Origin: Bacillota bacterium
Lineage (GTDB): Bacteria; Bacillota; Clostridia; Oscillospirales; Acutalibacteraceae
DNA length: 64,000 bases
NCBI GenBank assembly: GCA_023418995.1
Contig: JAEZYP010000070.1
Location: 48,071-112,070, forward strand
Direction: 5' to 3'
Part shown: positions 24,357-32,060 of the stretch, piece after piece
Layout: each line of letters starts with the position of its first letter
How positions within the stretch are numbered: position 1 is the first letter of the stretch
The notes under the pieces: generated by a model
The model's database searches: none
Seen by the model: only the letters and a program-made list of their open reading frames with translations
What the model was told of the DNA's origin: nothing
Program-made: the position numbers and the translations under genes

Positions 24357-24983
24357 CTATCCATCACCTCCCGCAAAAATATCCTTCCACCCGCACATAA
24401 AGAATCTTCTCAGGCGGTGGGCATAGGCATAGGCTTCCTCTTTTTCCATATCATGAATCACGATTTCAAACAAACCGGAGTAATATGCGCTGGAAAGAAT
24501 GTGAATGAGCTTCGTGGTGACCTTCCCTGAGGACACCGCGTCTTTGCCCGTTGTGCGCATAAACTTCATGGTATAGTCCACGTCAATTTTTACAATGTCA
24601 TTGATAAATTCCGCGTATTTCGTTCCGGAGGAGCCGGTAATCAGCAGCTTGAACAAATCAAAATACTCATAAAGATAATCTACAAAGGTGTCGACCAGCG
24701 TTGAAGAATAATCGAAGGAGCGGCTGGTCTGCGCATCAGCCGGTAGCTGATGAAACCCTTCCTGCTGATTCTTAAACCACGTTTGAAGAACGTTGACCGC
24801 AGGCTCTACCACAGCATCAAAAAGCTGTTCCTTATCAGAAAAACGGGTGTATATGGAGGTTGTACTGGTATTCGCGTTCAGCGCTATGTTACGCAAGGAA
24901 GCGTCCGTATAGCCCTTTTCAATAAACTCCGCCTTTGCACATTCCAAAACGCGCTCATGAACTCCCACAATGCGATTTGCCAT
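24357..24983 (-). CDS. TetR/AcrR-family transcriptional regulator
   Basis: A 208-residue regulator. The N-terminal helix-turn-helix spans about residues 10-55 (ERVLECAKAEF, SLRNIALNANTSTTSIYTRF, SDKEQLFDAV); the rest is a helical ligand domain. I chose ATG 24983 because AAGGAGGGTG precedes it; upstream in-frame ATGs lie over the promoter and have no site. It is the first gene of the leftward run that continues through the KTR, half-transporter and NikABCDE-like genes. It probably represses its own promoter through the palindrome at 25033-25045. The ligand is unknown. Confidence 0.88.
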   Translation of the reverse strand: MANRIVGVHERVLECAKAEFIEKGYTDASLRNIALNANTSTTSIYTRFSDKEQLFDAVVEPAVNVLQTWFKNQQEGFHQLPADAQTSRSFDYSSTLVDTFVDYLYEYFDLFKLLITGSSGTKYAEFINDIVKIDVDYTMKFMRTTGKDAVSSGKVTTKLIHILSSAYYSGLFEIVIHDMEKEEAYAYAHRLRRFFMCGWKDIFAGGDG

Positions 24984-25032
24984 CCTCACCCTCCTTATTT
25001 TATCCGTATCCTCCGATGTATAACGTTGTTCC

Positions 25033-25076
25033 ATAACACTGTTATATATATTAACATACCGGAACACGATTTGCAA
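25033..25076 (-). promoter_or_regulatory. Promoter and candidate TetR operator
   Basis: On the minus strand TTGCAA (25071-25076), a 17-nt spacer and TAATAT (25048-25053) form a moderate promoter. A perfect 13-bp palindrome, ATAACA-C-TGTTAT (25033-25045), covers the expected transcription start, a usual place for TetR autorepression. Confidence 0.55.
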
Positions 25077-25243
25077 GTCGTTAAAGTAAAAACATTTCAA
25101 AGCATTCACTTTCATACTCTTCGGCATCAAACCGAAAGGATTGCGTTAAGGTATTTTGTGCACCAATCCCGGGGTGGATGTTGCTGGGCGGGATTAAGCA
25201 AGCTGTCCGTTTCTTACAAAGTTAAGGTTTGGTAAATCTTGTC

Positions 25244-25272
25244 TTGACAAATGAGCATACGCTCATTATACT
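25244..25272 (+). promoter_or_regulatory. Promoter with a palindromic operator filling its spacer
   Basis: TTGACA (25244-25249), a 17-nt spacer and TATACT (25267-25272). The spacer is almost wholly the palindrome ATGAGC-ATAC-GCTCAT (25251-25266). A dimeric regulator bound there would exclude polymerase or, if MerR-like, remodel the promoter. Confidence 0.75.
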
Positions 25273-25321
25273 TGAATTGTACATATGATTATCCTGTTTA
25301 ATAAAAAATTGGAGTTGCAAA

Positions 25322-25795
25322 ATGGACGATAAAGTAAAAATTGCGGAAGACTTATTTTTGCAGGGCTATAATTGCAGCCAGGCGGTGCTAGCCGCTTTTT
25401 CAGACGAAACCGGATTGGACCGTGATACGGCATTAAAGCTTTCTTCCTCCTTTGGCGGCGGAATGGGAAGAATGCGTGAAGTGTGCGGTGCTGTTTCAGC
25501 AATGTTTATGGTTGCAGGCATGAAGTACGGTTACAGTGACCCAAAGGATAGCAGTGCCAAAGCGGAGCACTACAAACTGATTCAAAAGCTCGCTGAGAAA
25601 TTCAAAGAGGAAAACAGAAGTATTGTTTGCAAAGAGCTGCTCGGGCTTTCAAATGGGCCGGATTCTCCAGTTCCAGAGGGAAGAACACCGAGTTATTATA
25701 AAAAACGCCCGTGCGTGGAGCTTGTGAAAAGCGCCGCAAAAATCATGAGTGACTATTTGGAGGAAAACAATTATGAAAATAGCAGTAACTACTGA
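25322..25795 (+). CDS. C_GCAxxG_C_C family redox protein
   Basis: A small cytosolic protein of 157 residues with the family's conserved cysteines: Cys18 (GYNCSQAVL), Cys55 (VCGAVSA, the GCAxxG-like element), Cys103 and Cys131 (RPCVELV), and a glycine stretch FGGGMGRM. The family is assumed to be redox-active; no reaction is established. It is the first gene of a two-gene unit, overlapping the NifX-like gene by 23 nt. The cysteines and metal-binding partner suggest a role in metal or redox stress; this is inference. Confidence 0.85.
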   Translation: MDDKVKIAEDLFLQGYNCSQAVLAAFSDETGLDRDTALKLSSSFGGGMGRMREVCGAVSAMFMVAGMKYGYSDPKDSSAKAEHYKLIQKLAEKFKEENRSIVCKELLGLSNGPDSPVPEGRTPSYYKKRPCVELVKSAAKIMSDYLEENNYENSSNY

Positions 25796-26150
25796 GGGAA
25801 ATCAAATATTTCAGCATTTCGGAAAATGTCCTGCTTTTACAGTTTTCACCGTTGAGAATGGCGAGATTCAAGAAAAAGCCGTGATGGACGCCAGCCAAAA
25901 CGGTCATGCCGCTTTAACCGGCTTTTTAAAAAGCGCCGGAGTAGGCGCGGTAATATGCGGTGGCATTGGTGATGGAGCGAGGCAGATGCTGTCTTCCGCA
26001 GGAATCGCGCTTATTTCCGGAATTTCTGGAAACATTGACCATGCCGTTACTGCCTATCTTTCCGGCAATTTAACCGATTTGGGCGGTGCATGCAATCACA
26101 AGGAGCACGGACACGACCATGTCTGCGACTGCAAAAATCATTGCAGCTAA
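25773..26150 (+). CDS. NifX/NafY-like dinitrogenase iron-molybdenum cofactor-binding family protein
   Basis: A 125-residue single-domain protein of the Nitro_FeMo-Co family (MKIAVTTEGN, HFGKCPAFTVF, AVICGGIGDGARQML). The start is ATG 25773, behind GGAGG and inside the preceding gene. The C-terminal tail is rich in His and Cys (NHKEHGHDHVCDCKNHC), a probable metal site. No nitrogenase genes are present, so this is one of the many non-nif members whose role is uncertain, perhaps metal cluster carriage. It is co-transcribed with the C_GCAxxG_C_C protein. Confidence 0.85.
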   Translation: MKIAVTTEGNQIFQHFGKCPAFTVFTVENGEIQEKAVMDASQNGHAALTGFLKSAGVGAVICGGIGDGARQMLSSAGIALISGISGNIDHAVTAYLSGNLTDLGGACNHKEHGHDHVCDCKNHCS

Positions 26151-26206
26151 CAGGCAAAGGATTTATATTCACTTTGGGGCACTCTATAAGGAGTGTCAAG
26201 CCGTAG

Positions 26207-26244
26207 AAAAAAGGTGCCTTACGCAATGCGCAGGGCACCTTTTT
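26207..26244 (+). terminator. Rho-independent terminator after the NifX-like gene
   Basis: AAAAAAGGTGCC pairs with GGCACCTTTTT around a 14-nt loop that can itself fold (CGCA/TGCG). The U-tract is present on both strands, so it may be bidirectional. Confidence 0.8.
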
Positions 26245-26307
26245 ATCAACTATCTGTAACAATTAGAAGTCGTCTATCCTTCTATATTTGCTTTCTGCCG
26301 TACGTCT

Positions 26308-26383
26308 TATAGTCGATTAGCTTTAAAAACAACTAAGTAGTACGTATATTTTTTGTGATGTAAGGCGGACGACGAAGTAAGGC
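26308..26383 (+). repeat. Dispersed intergenic repeat, copy A
   Basis: A 76-bp element beginning TATAGTCGATTAGCTTTAAA and ending GACGACGAAGTAAGGC. It aligns along its length with copies at 40803-40880 and 42818-42894, all intergenic and in the same orientation. It contains a stem TTTTGT/ACGAAG that is preserved by G-U pairing relative to copy B. No coding potential is evident. Confidence 0.75.
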
Positions 26384-26414
26384 TTCCGATAATTATGCGA
26401 TTTAACCTACTCCT

Positions 26415-26444
26415 GTACTAATTCCTGCCCCCCACGCATAATTA
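26415..26444 (+). promoter_or_regulatory. Possible sigma-E-type promoter of spoIIID
   Basis: GTACTAAT (26415-26422) and CATAATTA (26437-26444), separated by 14 nt with a C-rich run before the -10, resemble a mother-cell sigma-E promoter. The match is loose; the proposal rests mainly on spoIIID being a sigma-E target in other spore formers. Confidence 0.3.
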
Positions 26445-26476
26445 TTAGCAATCGGAATCGTTTGGAGGGTGGAACA

Positions 26477-26737
26477 GTGAAAGGTATTGTTGAGGAGCGC
26501 GCCGTTGAACTCGGCGAGTACATAATCGAAAATAAAACCACCGTACGAGGCGCGGCAAAAAAGTTTGGTGTAAGCAAATCTACTGTACATAAAGACGTAT
26601 CTCAGCGGTTGAAGTACGTCGACCCACAGCTGTATAAGCAGGTGAAGCAAATTCTTGAGATCAATAAAGCGCAGCGGCATATCCGCGGGGGTATGGCAAC
26701 AAGGTTGAAATACAAAAAAGATATAAAGCTGGAATAA
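26477..26737 (+). CDS. spoIIID: Stage III sporulation protein D, mother-cell transcription factor
   Basis: A small DNA-binding regulator that switches mother-cell transcription from the sigma-E to the sigma-K stage. The protein is 86 residues (about 93 in Bacillus), with helix-turn-helix TTVRGAAKKFGVSKSTVHKD (residues 26-45) and a basic C-terminal segment (NKAQRHIRGGMATRLKYK). The start is GTG 26477 behind GGAGGGTGG; an in-frame TTG at 26462 lies within that site. A terminator follows directly. It is strong evidence that the organism forms endospores. Confidence 0.95.
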   Translation: MKGIVEERAVELGEYIIENKTTVRGAAKKFGVSKSTVHKDVSQRLKYVDPQLYKQVKQILEINKAQRHIRGGMATRLKYKKDIKLE

Positions 26738-26751
26738 ACGATGTAATATCC

Positions 26752-26797
26752 ATGCGTCTTAAACGGTTGCAAAGCCGTTTCAAGGCGCATTTTTTTG
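26752..26797 (+). terminator. Rho-independent terminator after spoIIID
   Basis: ATGCGTCTT/AAACGG (26752-26766) pairs imperfectly with CCGTTT/CAAGGCGCAT (26775-26790), followed by TTTTTTG and a second T run. Confidence 0.8.
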
Positions 26798-26882
26798 TTT
26801 TTTGGCAAGAGCGGGGCATAGCGCGAATAAATTAAGCATTGAGGCAAATATTAACATCTATGAACATAAAGTAGGTGAAAAA

Positions 26883-28391
26883 ATGAATACAGCCAACTCT
26901 CATACTAAAGTAAAAAATGCAGTGCTGTTTAAAAGCCTTTCGGCAAACATGGATATGTTCAAGGACTTTTTCAAAAACGATCAGACCTTCATTATAAGGG
27001 TTGTGGAAAGCCCCTTTAATCCAAAGCTTTCTTATTGTCTCTTTTATTGCGACGGAATGGTGAATAACAAGCTTATCAATGAAGATATTATCCAACCGCT
27101 GCTGCGGTATAACCCGGAGCAAACCGGACCGGACCTTATTGATGTTCTGGCAAAACAGGTCGTGCTCTCAAACAGTGTTGATAAAACCTCGGTAATAGAA
27201 GAATTAATACAGGGCATCGTCTACGGCGACACCGTGCTGCTGGCGGACGGGTACGCCGACGCTTTAATTCTCAACACAAAAGGCTGGACAAGCCGCTCCA
27301 CCTCAGAACCAGACAGCGAACGTGTAATTCGTGGACCTCGTGAAGGATTTAACGAGTCCCTCATGACAAATCTCTCCATGATACGGCGAAGGATACGTAC
27401 CCCTGATTTAAAAATGGAATTTCAAACGATCGGAATCCGGACAAATACAAAGGCATGCATTTGTTATCTGGAAGGAGTCGTGAATGAAGAGGTACTCTCC
27501 GAACTAAAAAAAAGGCTGGAAACAATCTCTATTGACGGAATTCTGGATGTCAACTATATCAGTGAACTGATTAAGGACGGAAAGTTTTCTGCGGTGAAAA
27601 CAATTGGAAGTACAGAACGTCCGGATATCGTCGCAGCTAAGCTTCTGGAGGGACGCGTGGCTTTGGTTCTTGACGGAACCCCGGTGGTTCTTACGCTTCC
27701 CCATCTTTTCATTGAGCACTTTCAAAGCGACGAGGATTACTACCTGAACTATTTCTTTGCAACAATCAATCGCATGCTTCGCTTGATTGCTTTCTTTTTC
27801 GCCACCAGCATGCCGGCAATTTACGTCGCGATGACCGCCTTTCATCAGGAAATGCTGCCGCTCGCGCTGATGATGAGCATATCACAGGCCAGGCAGGGCG
27901 TTCCCCTCCCTACCGCGGTTGAAATGATTTTAATGCTGTCGGTCTTTGAGATGCTTCGCGAATCCGGGGCCAGAATGCCCGGTATCCTCGGCTCCGCGCT
28001 CAGCATTGTCGGCGCTCTGGTCATCGGGCAGGCTGCCGTCGAAGCCAAAATTGTAAGCGCTCCGATGATTATTATTGTGGCAGTTACCGGAATTTCAGGA
28101 CTGATGATACCAAGAGCGAAGGGGCTTACGATCCTTACACGCTACGTATTTTTGATTCTGGCCTCCACAATCGGATTATATGGCTATATGTTCGGAATGT
28201 TGGGTTTGCTGATTCATTTGTTCAAACTCACCAGCTTCGGTCTTCCGGTTATGAGCAGCATCTATACCGACGACATGCAGGACAGGAAGGATATCATGAT
28301 ACGCGCCCCCTGGTGGTTTATGTTAACAAGGCCCAAATACCTCTCTTCGAATAAAAACAGACAGCCCGATAACAAAGGGGATACACAATGA
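26883..28391 (+). CDS. GerA-family spore germination receptor subunit A
   Basis: A-subunit of a nutrient germinant receptor in the spore inner membrane. It is 502 residues: a large soluble N-terminal region (to about 280) then several membrane helices around MLRLIAFFFATSMPAIYV, the conserved PLPTAVEMILMLSVFEMLRE, and a Pro-rich tail. The start is ATG 26883, behind AGGTGA. It overlaps the C-subunit gene by 4 nt. The germinant cannot be predicted. Expression would be expected in the forespore under sigma-G, but I see no convincing sigma-G promoter. Confidence 0.92.
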   Translation: MNTANSHTKVKNAVLFKSLSANMDMFKDFFKNDQTFIIRVVESPFNPKLSYCLFYCDGMVNNKLINEDIIQPLLRYNPEQTGPDLIDVLAKQVVLSNSVDKTSVIEELIQGIVYGDTVLLADGYADALILNTKGWTSRSTSEPDSERVIRGPREGFNESLMTNLSMIRRRIRTPDLKMEFQTIGIRTNTKACICYLEGVVNEEVLSELKKRLETISIDGILDVNYISELIKDGKFSAVKTIGSTERPDIVAAKLLEGRVALVLDGTPVVLTLPHLFIEHFQSDEDYYLNYFFATINRMLRLIAFFFATSMPAIYVAMTAFHQEMLPLALMMSISQARQGVPLPTAVEMILMLSVFEMLRESGARMPGILGSALSIVGALVIGQAAVEAKIVSAPMIIIVAVTGISGLMIPRAKGLTILTRYVFLILASTIGLYGYMFGMLGLLIHLFKLTSFGLPVMSSIYTDDMQDRKDIMIRAPWWFMLTRPKYLSSNKNRQPDNKGDTQ

Positions 28392-29530
28392 GGAACATCA
28401 AACAATATGTTTCCGTCCTGCTGATTCTGTCTATTCTTCTGCCGCTCTCCGGATGCTGGAATTATAGGGAGGTTGAGAGTCTCGTCATGGTTTCCGGATT
28501 TGCGATTGACAAAGGGCAGAATGGGTATAAATATCATATCACCTATGAGTTTTTAGATTTATCCAACGATAAAATGGGTTCCAAGCTAATTGAATCAGAC
28601 GGAGATTCTATTTTTGACTGCGCCAGAAAGGCTGTCGGCAAAATAGGTAAAAAACTATATTTCAGCGACTGCAAGCTGGTGGTTATGAGCAAAGAAATTG
28701 CTTCGGGAGGAATTCTAACCCTAACCGATTGGCTGATGAGAGATACAGAACCCAGAATTAATATAAACTTGGCAGTTTCAGGAGAAAAAACAGCCGCAGA
28801 TATTTTAAGGCTGAAACCTATAGCCAACCCCCTCGTCGGTCTGGAAATGTGGCAAGCACTTGAAAAAAACATTTCCACGCTCGGCGAGGCGCCCGATATA
28901 AAATTGTATGAAGTGAATAATGTTCTTGCGGCAGAAACCGATTCCCTTATTCTCCCCCTGCTCATTTCCTCCACAGATTCAAAGGAAAAAACCGCCGAGT
29001 TTGGCGGCACAGCTATATTCAAGGATGACCGGATGGTTGGGTATTTAAATCGGGATGAGACAAAATATCTGCTCATGATCCGCGGTCAGCTTAAGGGGGG
29101 TCTTCTCCTAACCAGCATGAAAGACAACAATAAGGACATTACGCTCGAAATTTCCGAATGTAAGACAAAGCTGGCGCACAGCATGACGGACCAGGAACTT
29201 TCGATGGATGTCAGCGTCAATATAAAAGCCTTTCTGGCCGAAGATGACACCGACAAAAACTATGCATCGATTCAAGGCCTTGACCAGATTAAAGAAAGCG
29301 CAAAAAACACTTTGGATTACGGTATCACCACCCTGGTTAAAAAGGTTCAGTCTGAATACGGCTCCGACATCTTCGGGTTCGCCTCCTCCATTCATAGAAC
29401 TGATCCCGATTTATGGAAAAAGCTGAAGCCGGATTGGGATAAAGAGTTTAAAAACTTGAAAATAACCGCTAGCAGCAAGGTGTCTATTTTAGACACCGCA
29501 ACAAGAAGGACAAAAAGCAAGGAGGGATAG
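28388..29530 (+). CDS. Ger(x)C-family germination receptor lipoprotein subunit C
   Basis: A 380-residue lipoprotein: signal peptide with lipobox LSGC (Cys23), followed by the family-typical WNYREVESLVMVSGFAID. The rest is a soluble three-domain region anchored in the spore membrane. It works with the A, B and D subunits encoded in the same operon. The start overlaps gerA's stop (ATGA), indicating coupling. Confidence 0.92.
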   Translation: MRNIKQYVSVLLILSILLPLSGCWNYREVESLVMVSGFAIDKGQNGYKYHITYEFLDLSNDKMGSKLIESDGDSIFDCARKAVGKIGKKLYFSDCKLVVMSKEIASGGILTLTDWLMRDTEPRININLAVSGEKTAADILRLKPIANPLVGLEMWQALEKNISTLGEAPDIKLYEVNNVLAAETDSLILPLLISSTDSKEKTAEFGGTAIFKDDRMVGYLNRDETKYLLMIRGQLKGGLLLTSMKDNNKDITLEISECKTKLAHSMTDQELSMDVSVNIKAFLAEDDTDKNYASIQGLDQIKESAKNTLDYGITTLVKKVQSEYGSDIFGFASSIHRTDPDLWKKLKPDWDKEFKNLKITASSKVSILDTATRRTKSKEG

Positions 29531-29531
29531 G

Positions 29532-29750
29532 ATGGACCAATTGATCATCATATTGACGCTCTATAGCTCTCTGGTTTTTGTTGATTTAATTCCCACAATA
29601 AAGAGCGGGCAAAAAAAACCGCTGCTGCTTAAAATTCCCGTTTATCTTATTACCTTAGCAATTAACGTTATGGCGGGCTTCGGCTTCCCTTTCCCCTATA
29701 TCAACGAAGTGATTACAGATGCAATTAATTTTATGCTGGGTATCAAATAG
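29532..29750 (+). CDS. Small two-helix germination receptor D-type subunit
   Basis: A 72-residue membrane protein with two hydrophobic segments (about residues 3-20 and 33-52) and a short basic loop (KSGQKKP). It starts 2 nt after the C-subunit stop, behind AAGGAGGG. Small two-helix D proteins encoded in GerA-type operons of Bacillus and relatives modulate receptor activity; size, topology and position match them. Sequence alone would not identify it. Confidence 0.75.
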   Translation: MDQLIIILTLYSSLVFVDLIPTIKSGQKKPLLLKIPVYLITLAINVMAGFGFPFPYINEVITDAINFMLGIK

Positions 29751-29772
29751 AGATTAAAAATGAGGTATCGCA

Positions 29773-30900
29773 ATGACCAATCATACTATAACCGGAAGAC
29801 AAATAGAGTGCGTAATGATCATGTTCTGGTCAGGAAGCCTGGTGATCTTGACCTACAACAGCGCCGCGAAGCAGGATGTCTGGATATCAGTCCTGATCGC
29901 GACCATTATGATTTTGCCGAACCTTGCCCTTTTCAGCCGCTTTGTGAAGCTCTATCCCGGTCTCAATCTATATGATATCATTATAAAAATCTGCGGAAAA
30001 TTCGCCGGGAAAGTCGTCTGCTTTCTATATTTAATCTACTCGCTTCATCTGGGCAGTATGATCGTCAACACGTTCAACGGGTTTATTCACACGATGAACA
30101 CTCCGGAAACCCCGCTAATACTGACCGGCGCGATGGTTATTGTATTAGCGGCCTGGGCTGCGAAAAACGGGCCGGAAAATATCGGGCGCCTCGCAAAATA
30201 TACCTGGCCGATTCTTTTGACCTCAATCACCGCTACTTTCATCATTGCGATTAAAAACATGAACCCGAGCAACCTTATGCCGATCATGGAAGCTGATTTC
30301 AAGTCTCTTCTCGCAGGCGCAAGCTTTTACTACGCCCTGCCCCTGGGGGAAGGAATCCTGTGCCTCAGCTTTTTTTCTGCCGTCGATAAAAAAGTCAATG
30401 CCTTTAAGGTATTTGTAAAAGGTTTGATCTGGTTTATGCTACTGCTGCTGCTAATCGTATTCCGTAATATCATGGTACTGGGCTTTCCCTCGGATATTCA
30501 ATTTTACTACCCGTCCTATCAGGCTGTCAGCATTTTATCCGTTGGAGAATTCTTCACCCGTATGGAGGTGCTGATCGGCATTAATCTGATGCTCGCCGGA
30601 TTTATAAAGATCTGTGTCTGTGTATACTGCTCCTCGTTGGGCCTGACAAAGCTGTTAAACTTTTCTGATCAAAAGCAGGCGGTAATTCCCTGCGCGTTAA
30701 TCATATTCACCTTTGCCGGATTGGTTACCTCTAACAGTATACAATACGCAAACTTTACAAAATACTATCAGATTTATGCACTTCCGTTTGAAGTTATCCT
30801 TCCCGCTATTCTCTGGATTGTTGCAGAAATTCGAAACAAGGTAGGGAATTCCTCCAAAAACAAAGACAAGGAGCTGAGCCAAACGGCAAACCCGACATAA
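29773..30900 (+). CDS. Spore germination receptor permease-like subunit B (GerB family)
   Basis: An integral membrane protein of 375 residues with about ten helices, of the GerB group within the amino acid/polyamine/organocation transporter superfamily. It opens with TITGRQIECVMIMFWSGSL and has the family-typical YNSAAKQDVWIS. The B subunit is thought to contain the germinant site. It is the last gene of the gerA-gerC-gerD-gerB unit, which ends at two successive terminators. Confidence 0.92.
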   Translation: MTNHTITGRQIECVMIMFWSGSLVILTYNSAAKQDVWISVLIATIMILPNLALFSRFVKLYPGLNLYDIIIKICGKFAGKVVCFLYLIYSLHLGSMIVNTFNGFIHTMNTPETPLILTGAMVIVLAAWAAKNGPENIGRLAKYTWPILLTSITATFIIAIKNMNPSNLMPIMEADFKSLLAGASFYYALPLGEGILCLSFFSAVDKKVNAFKVFVKGLIWFMLLLLLIVFRNIMVLGFPSDIQFYYPSYQAVSILSVGEFFTRMEVLIGINLMLAGFIKICVCVYCSSLGLTKLLNFSDQKQAVIPCALIIFTFAGLVTSNSIQYANFTKYYQIYALPFEVILPAILWIVAEIRNKVGNSSKNKDKELSQTANPT

Positions 30901-30954
30901 TTTGCAAATCCTGCACCGCAGCCCTCCTGAAGACACTTCAAAATAACAAAGCCC

Positions 30955-30995
30955 ACGGTAAGCGTTTGATTGCACCAGCTGCGCTTACCGTTTTA
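30955..30995 (+). terminator. Terminator of the germination operon
   Basis: ACGGTAAGCG (30955-30964) pairs perfectly with CGCTTACCGT (30982-30991) around a 17-nt loop, followed by TTTTA. Confidence 0.7.
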
Positions 30996-31008
30996 TACGC
31001 GAAGCTAC

Positions 31009-31044
31009 AAAAAAAGGAGCTGTTTTGCAACAGCTCCTTTTTTT
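31009..31044. terminator. Bidirectional terminator between germination and hyp operons
   Basis: AAAAAAAGGAGCTGTT and AACAGCTCCTTTTTTT form a perfect hairpin with a 4-nt loop and a T run on both strands. It overlaps the first base of the hypE stop codon and should end the ech-hyp transcript and back up termination of the germination operon. Confidence 0.9.
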
Positions 31045-32030
31045 CAACATATTCTCGGAAGTCCCTCTCCGTAAAGCTCAGGAACGATTCTGGTGCCGCC
31101 GACCGGCGTTTTCACCAATAACATGCCGGGGTCCCCGTTCGTCACGGAGCCGATTATCCGCGCGTGTTCTCCGTATTTCGCCCCGCGCATTAGCTCCTGC
31201 GCCCTTTGGGCGTCCTCCTCCGCCACAACCGCGACGAGCTTCCCCTCGTTGCCCATATAAAGCGGGTCAAGACCCAAAATACCGCAAAAGCCCTTTACCT
31301 GCTCCGAAACCGGGATATCAGCTTCGTTCAGCACAATACAACAGGAGGAAGCGACCGCAAATTCGTTCAATACCGTAGCAAGACCGCCGCGTGTTACATC
31401 GCGCATCGCCTTGACCCGGATACCGTTTTCAAATAAGGTTCCTACCATTTCGTTCAGCGGCGCGCAGTCACTTTGAATCTCATTTTGAATTCCCATCCTG
31501 GAGCTGAGAATGGCGGCATGGTGGTCGCCCAAAAAACCGGAAAGCAGTACACAGTCCCCTTGCGCGCAGTTTGAGGAGCTAATATTTCTGCCATTCGGAA
31601 CGAAGCCCACTCCGGCAGTATTGATGTAAACCCCGCCTCTGCCCTCGATCACCTTGGTATCTCCGGCAACAATACTGACCCCTGCCTCTGCGGCGGTTAT
31701 TGCCATAGACTCCGCGATTCTCTCTAAATCTCCGATTTCGGCGCCTTCCTCAATGATAAAACCGCAGGTGAGATATTTCGGGCACGCGCCGCTCATTAGC
31801 AGGTCGTTCACCGTGCCGCAGACAGAAAGTCTGCCGATATCCCCGCCGGGAAAAAACACGGGCGTTACCACAAAGCTATCCGTTGTCATCGCTATGGTTT
31901 GCGAACCCGGAATTACCGCGGAATCCTCCATTCTGGAGAGTACCGGATTATGAAAGTATCTGGAAAAAACGCCGGATATCAGCTCCGAAGTGGCTTTTCC
32001 GCCGCTGCCGTGTGCCATTGTAATTTTCAT
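31044..32030 (-). CDS. hypE: Hydrogenase maturation protein HypE
   Basis: Dehydrates the carbamoyl group transferred by HypF to form the thiocyanate that supplies the CN ligands of the [NiFe] active site. It is about 328 residues of the AIR-synthase-like fold (MAHGSGGKATSELI, SVVAGDTKVI, VRDVTRGG region) and ends with the invariant C-terminal PRIC, whose last Cys carries the cyano group. I prefer ATG 32030, 10 nt after TGGAGC, over an in-frame ATG at 32045. It is the last gene of the leftward ech-hyp run. Confidence 0.95.
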   Translation of the reverse strand: MKITMAHGSGGKATSELISGVFSRYFHNPVLSRMEDSAVIPGSQTIAMTTDSFVVTPVFFPGGDIGRLSVCGTVNDLLMSGACPKYLTCGFIIEEGAEIGDLERIAESMAITAAEAGVSIVAGDTKVIEGRGGVYINTAGVGFVPNGRNISSSNCAQGDCVLLSGFLGDHHAAILSSRMGIQNEIQSDCAPLNEMVGTLFENGIRVKAMRDVTRGGLATVLNEFAVASSCCIVLNEADIPVSEQVKGFCGILGLDPLYMGNEGKLVAVVAEEDAQRAQELMRGAKYGEHARIIGSVTNGDPGMLLVKTPVGGTRIVPELYGEGLPRIC

Positions 32031-32060
32031 CGTTTGAAGCTCCATTCTACGCTAATGCTA

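Larger units (their letters stand above)
24984..25321. other. Intergenic region between the TetR gene and the C_GCAxxG_C_C gene
   Basis: These 338 bases hold two divergent promoters, each with a palindrome (see the entries at 25033 and 25244). Between 25080 and 25240 I see no gene or other structure. Confidence 0.6.
26151..26476. other. Intergenic region before spoIIID
   Basis: These 326 bases hold a terminator (26207-26244), one copy of a dispersed repeat (26308-26383) and a possible sigma-E promoter (26415-26444). No gene is seen. Confidence 0.6.

Noticed and set aside
25773..26150. Part of a nitrogen fixation cluster
   Set aside because: The protein is NifX-like, but no nitrogenase or cofactor synthesis genes are nearby and the family is common outside nif clusters.
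31009..31044. Transposon end or mobile-element terminal repeat
   Set aside because: The perfect palindrome with T tracts on both strands at convergent gene ends is fully explained as a bidirectional terminator.
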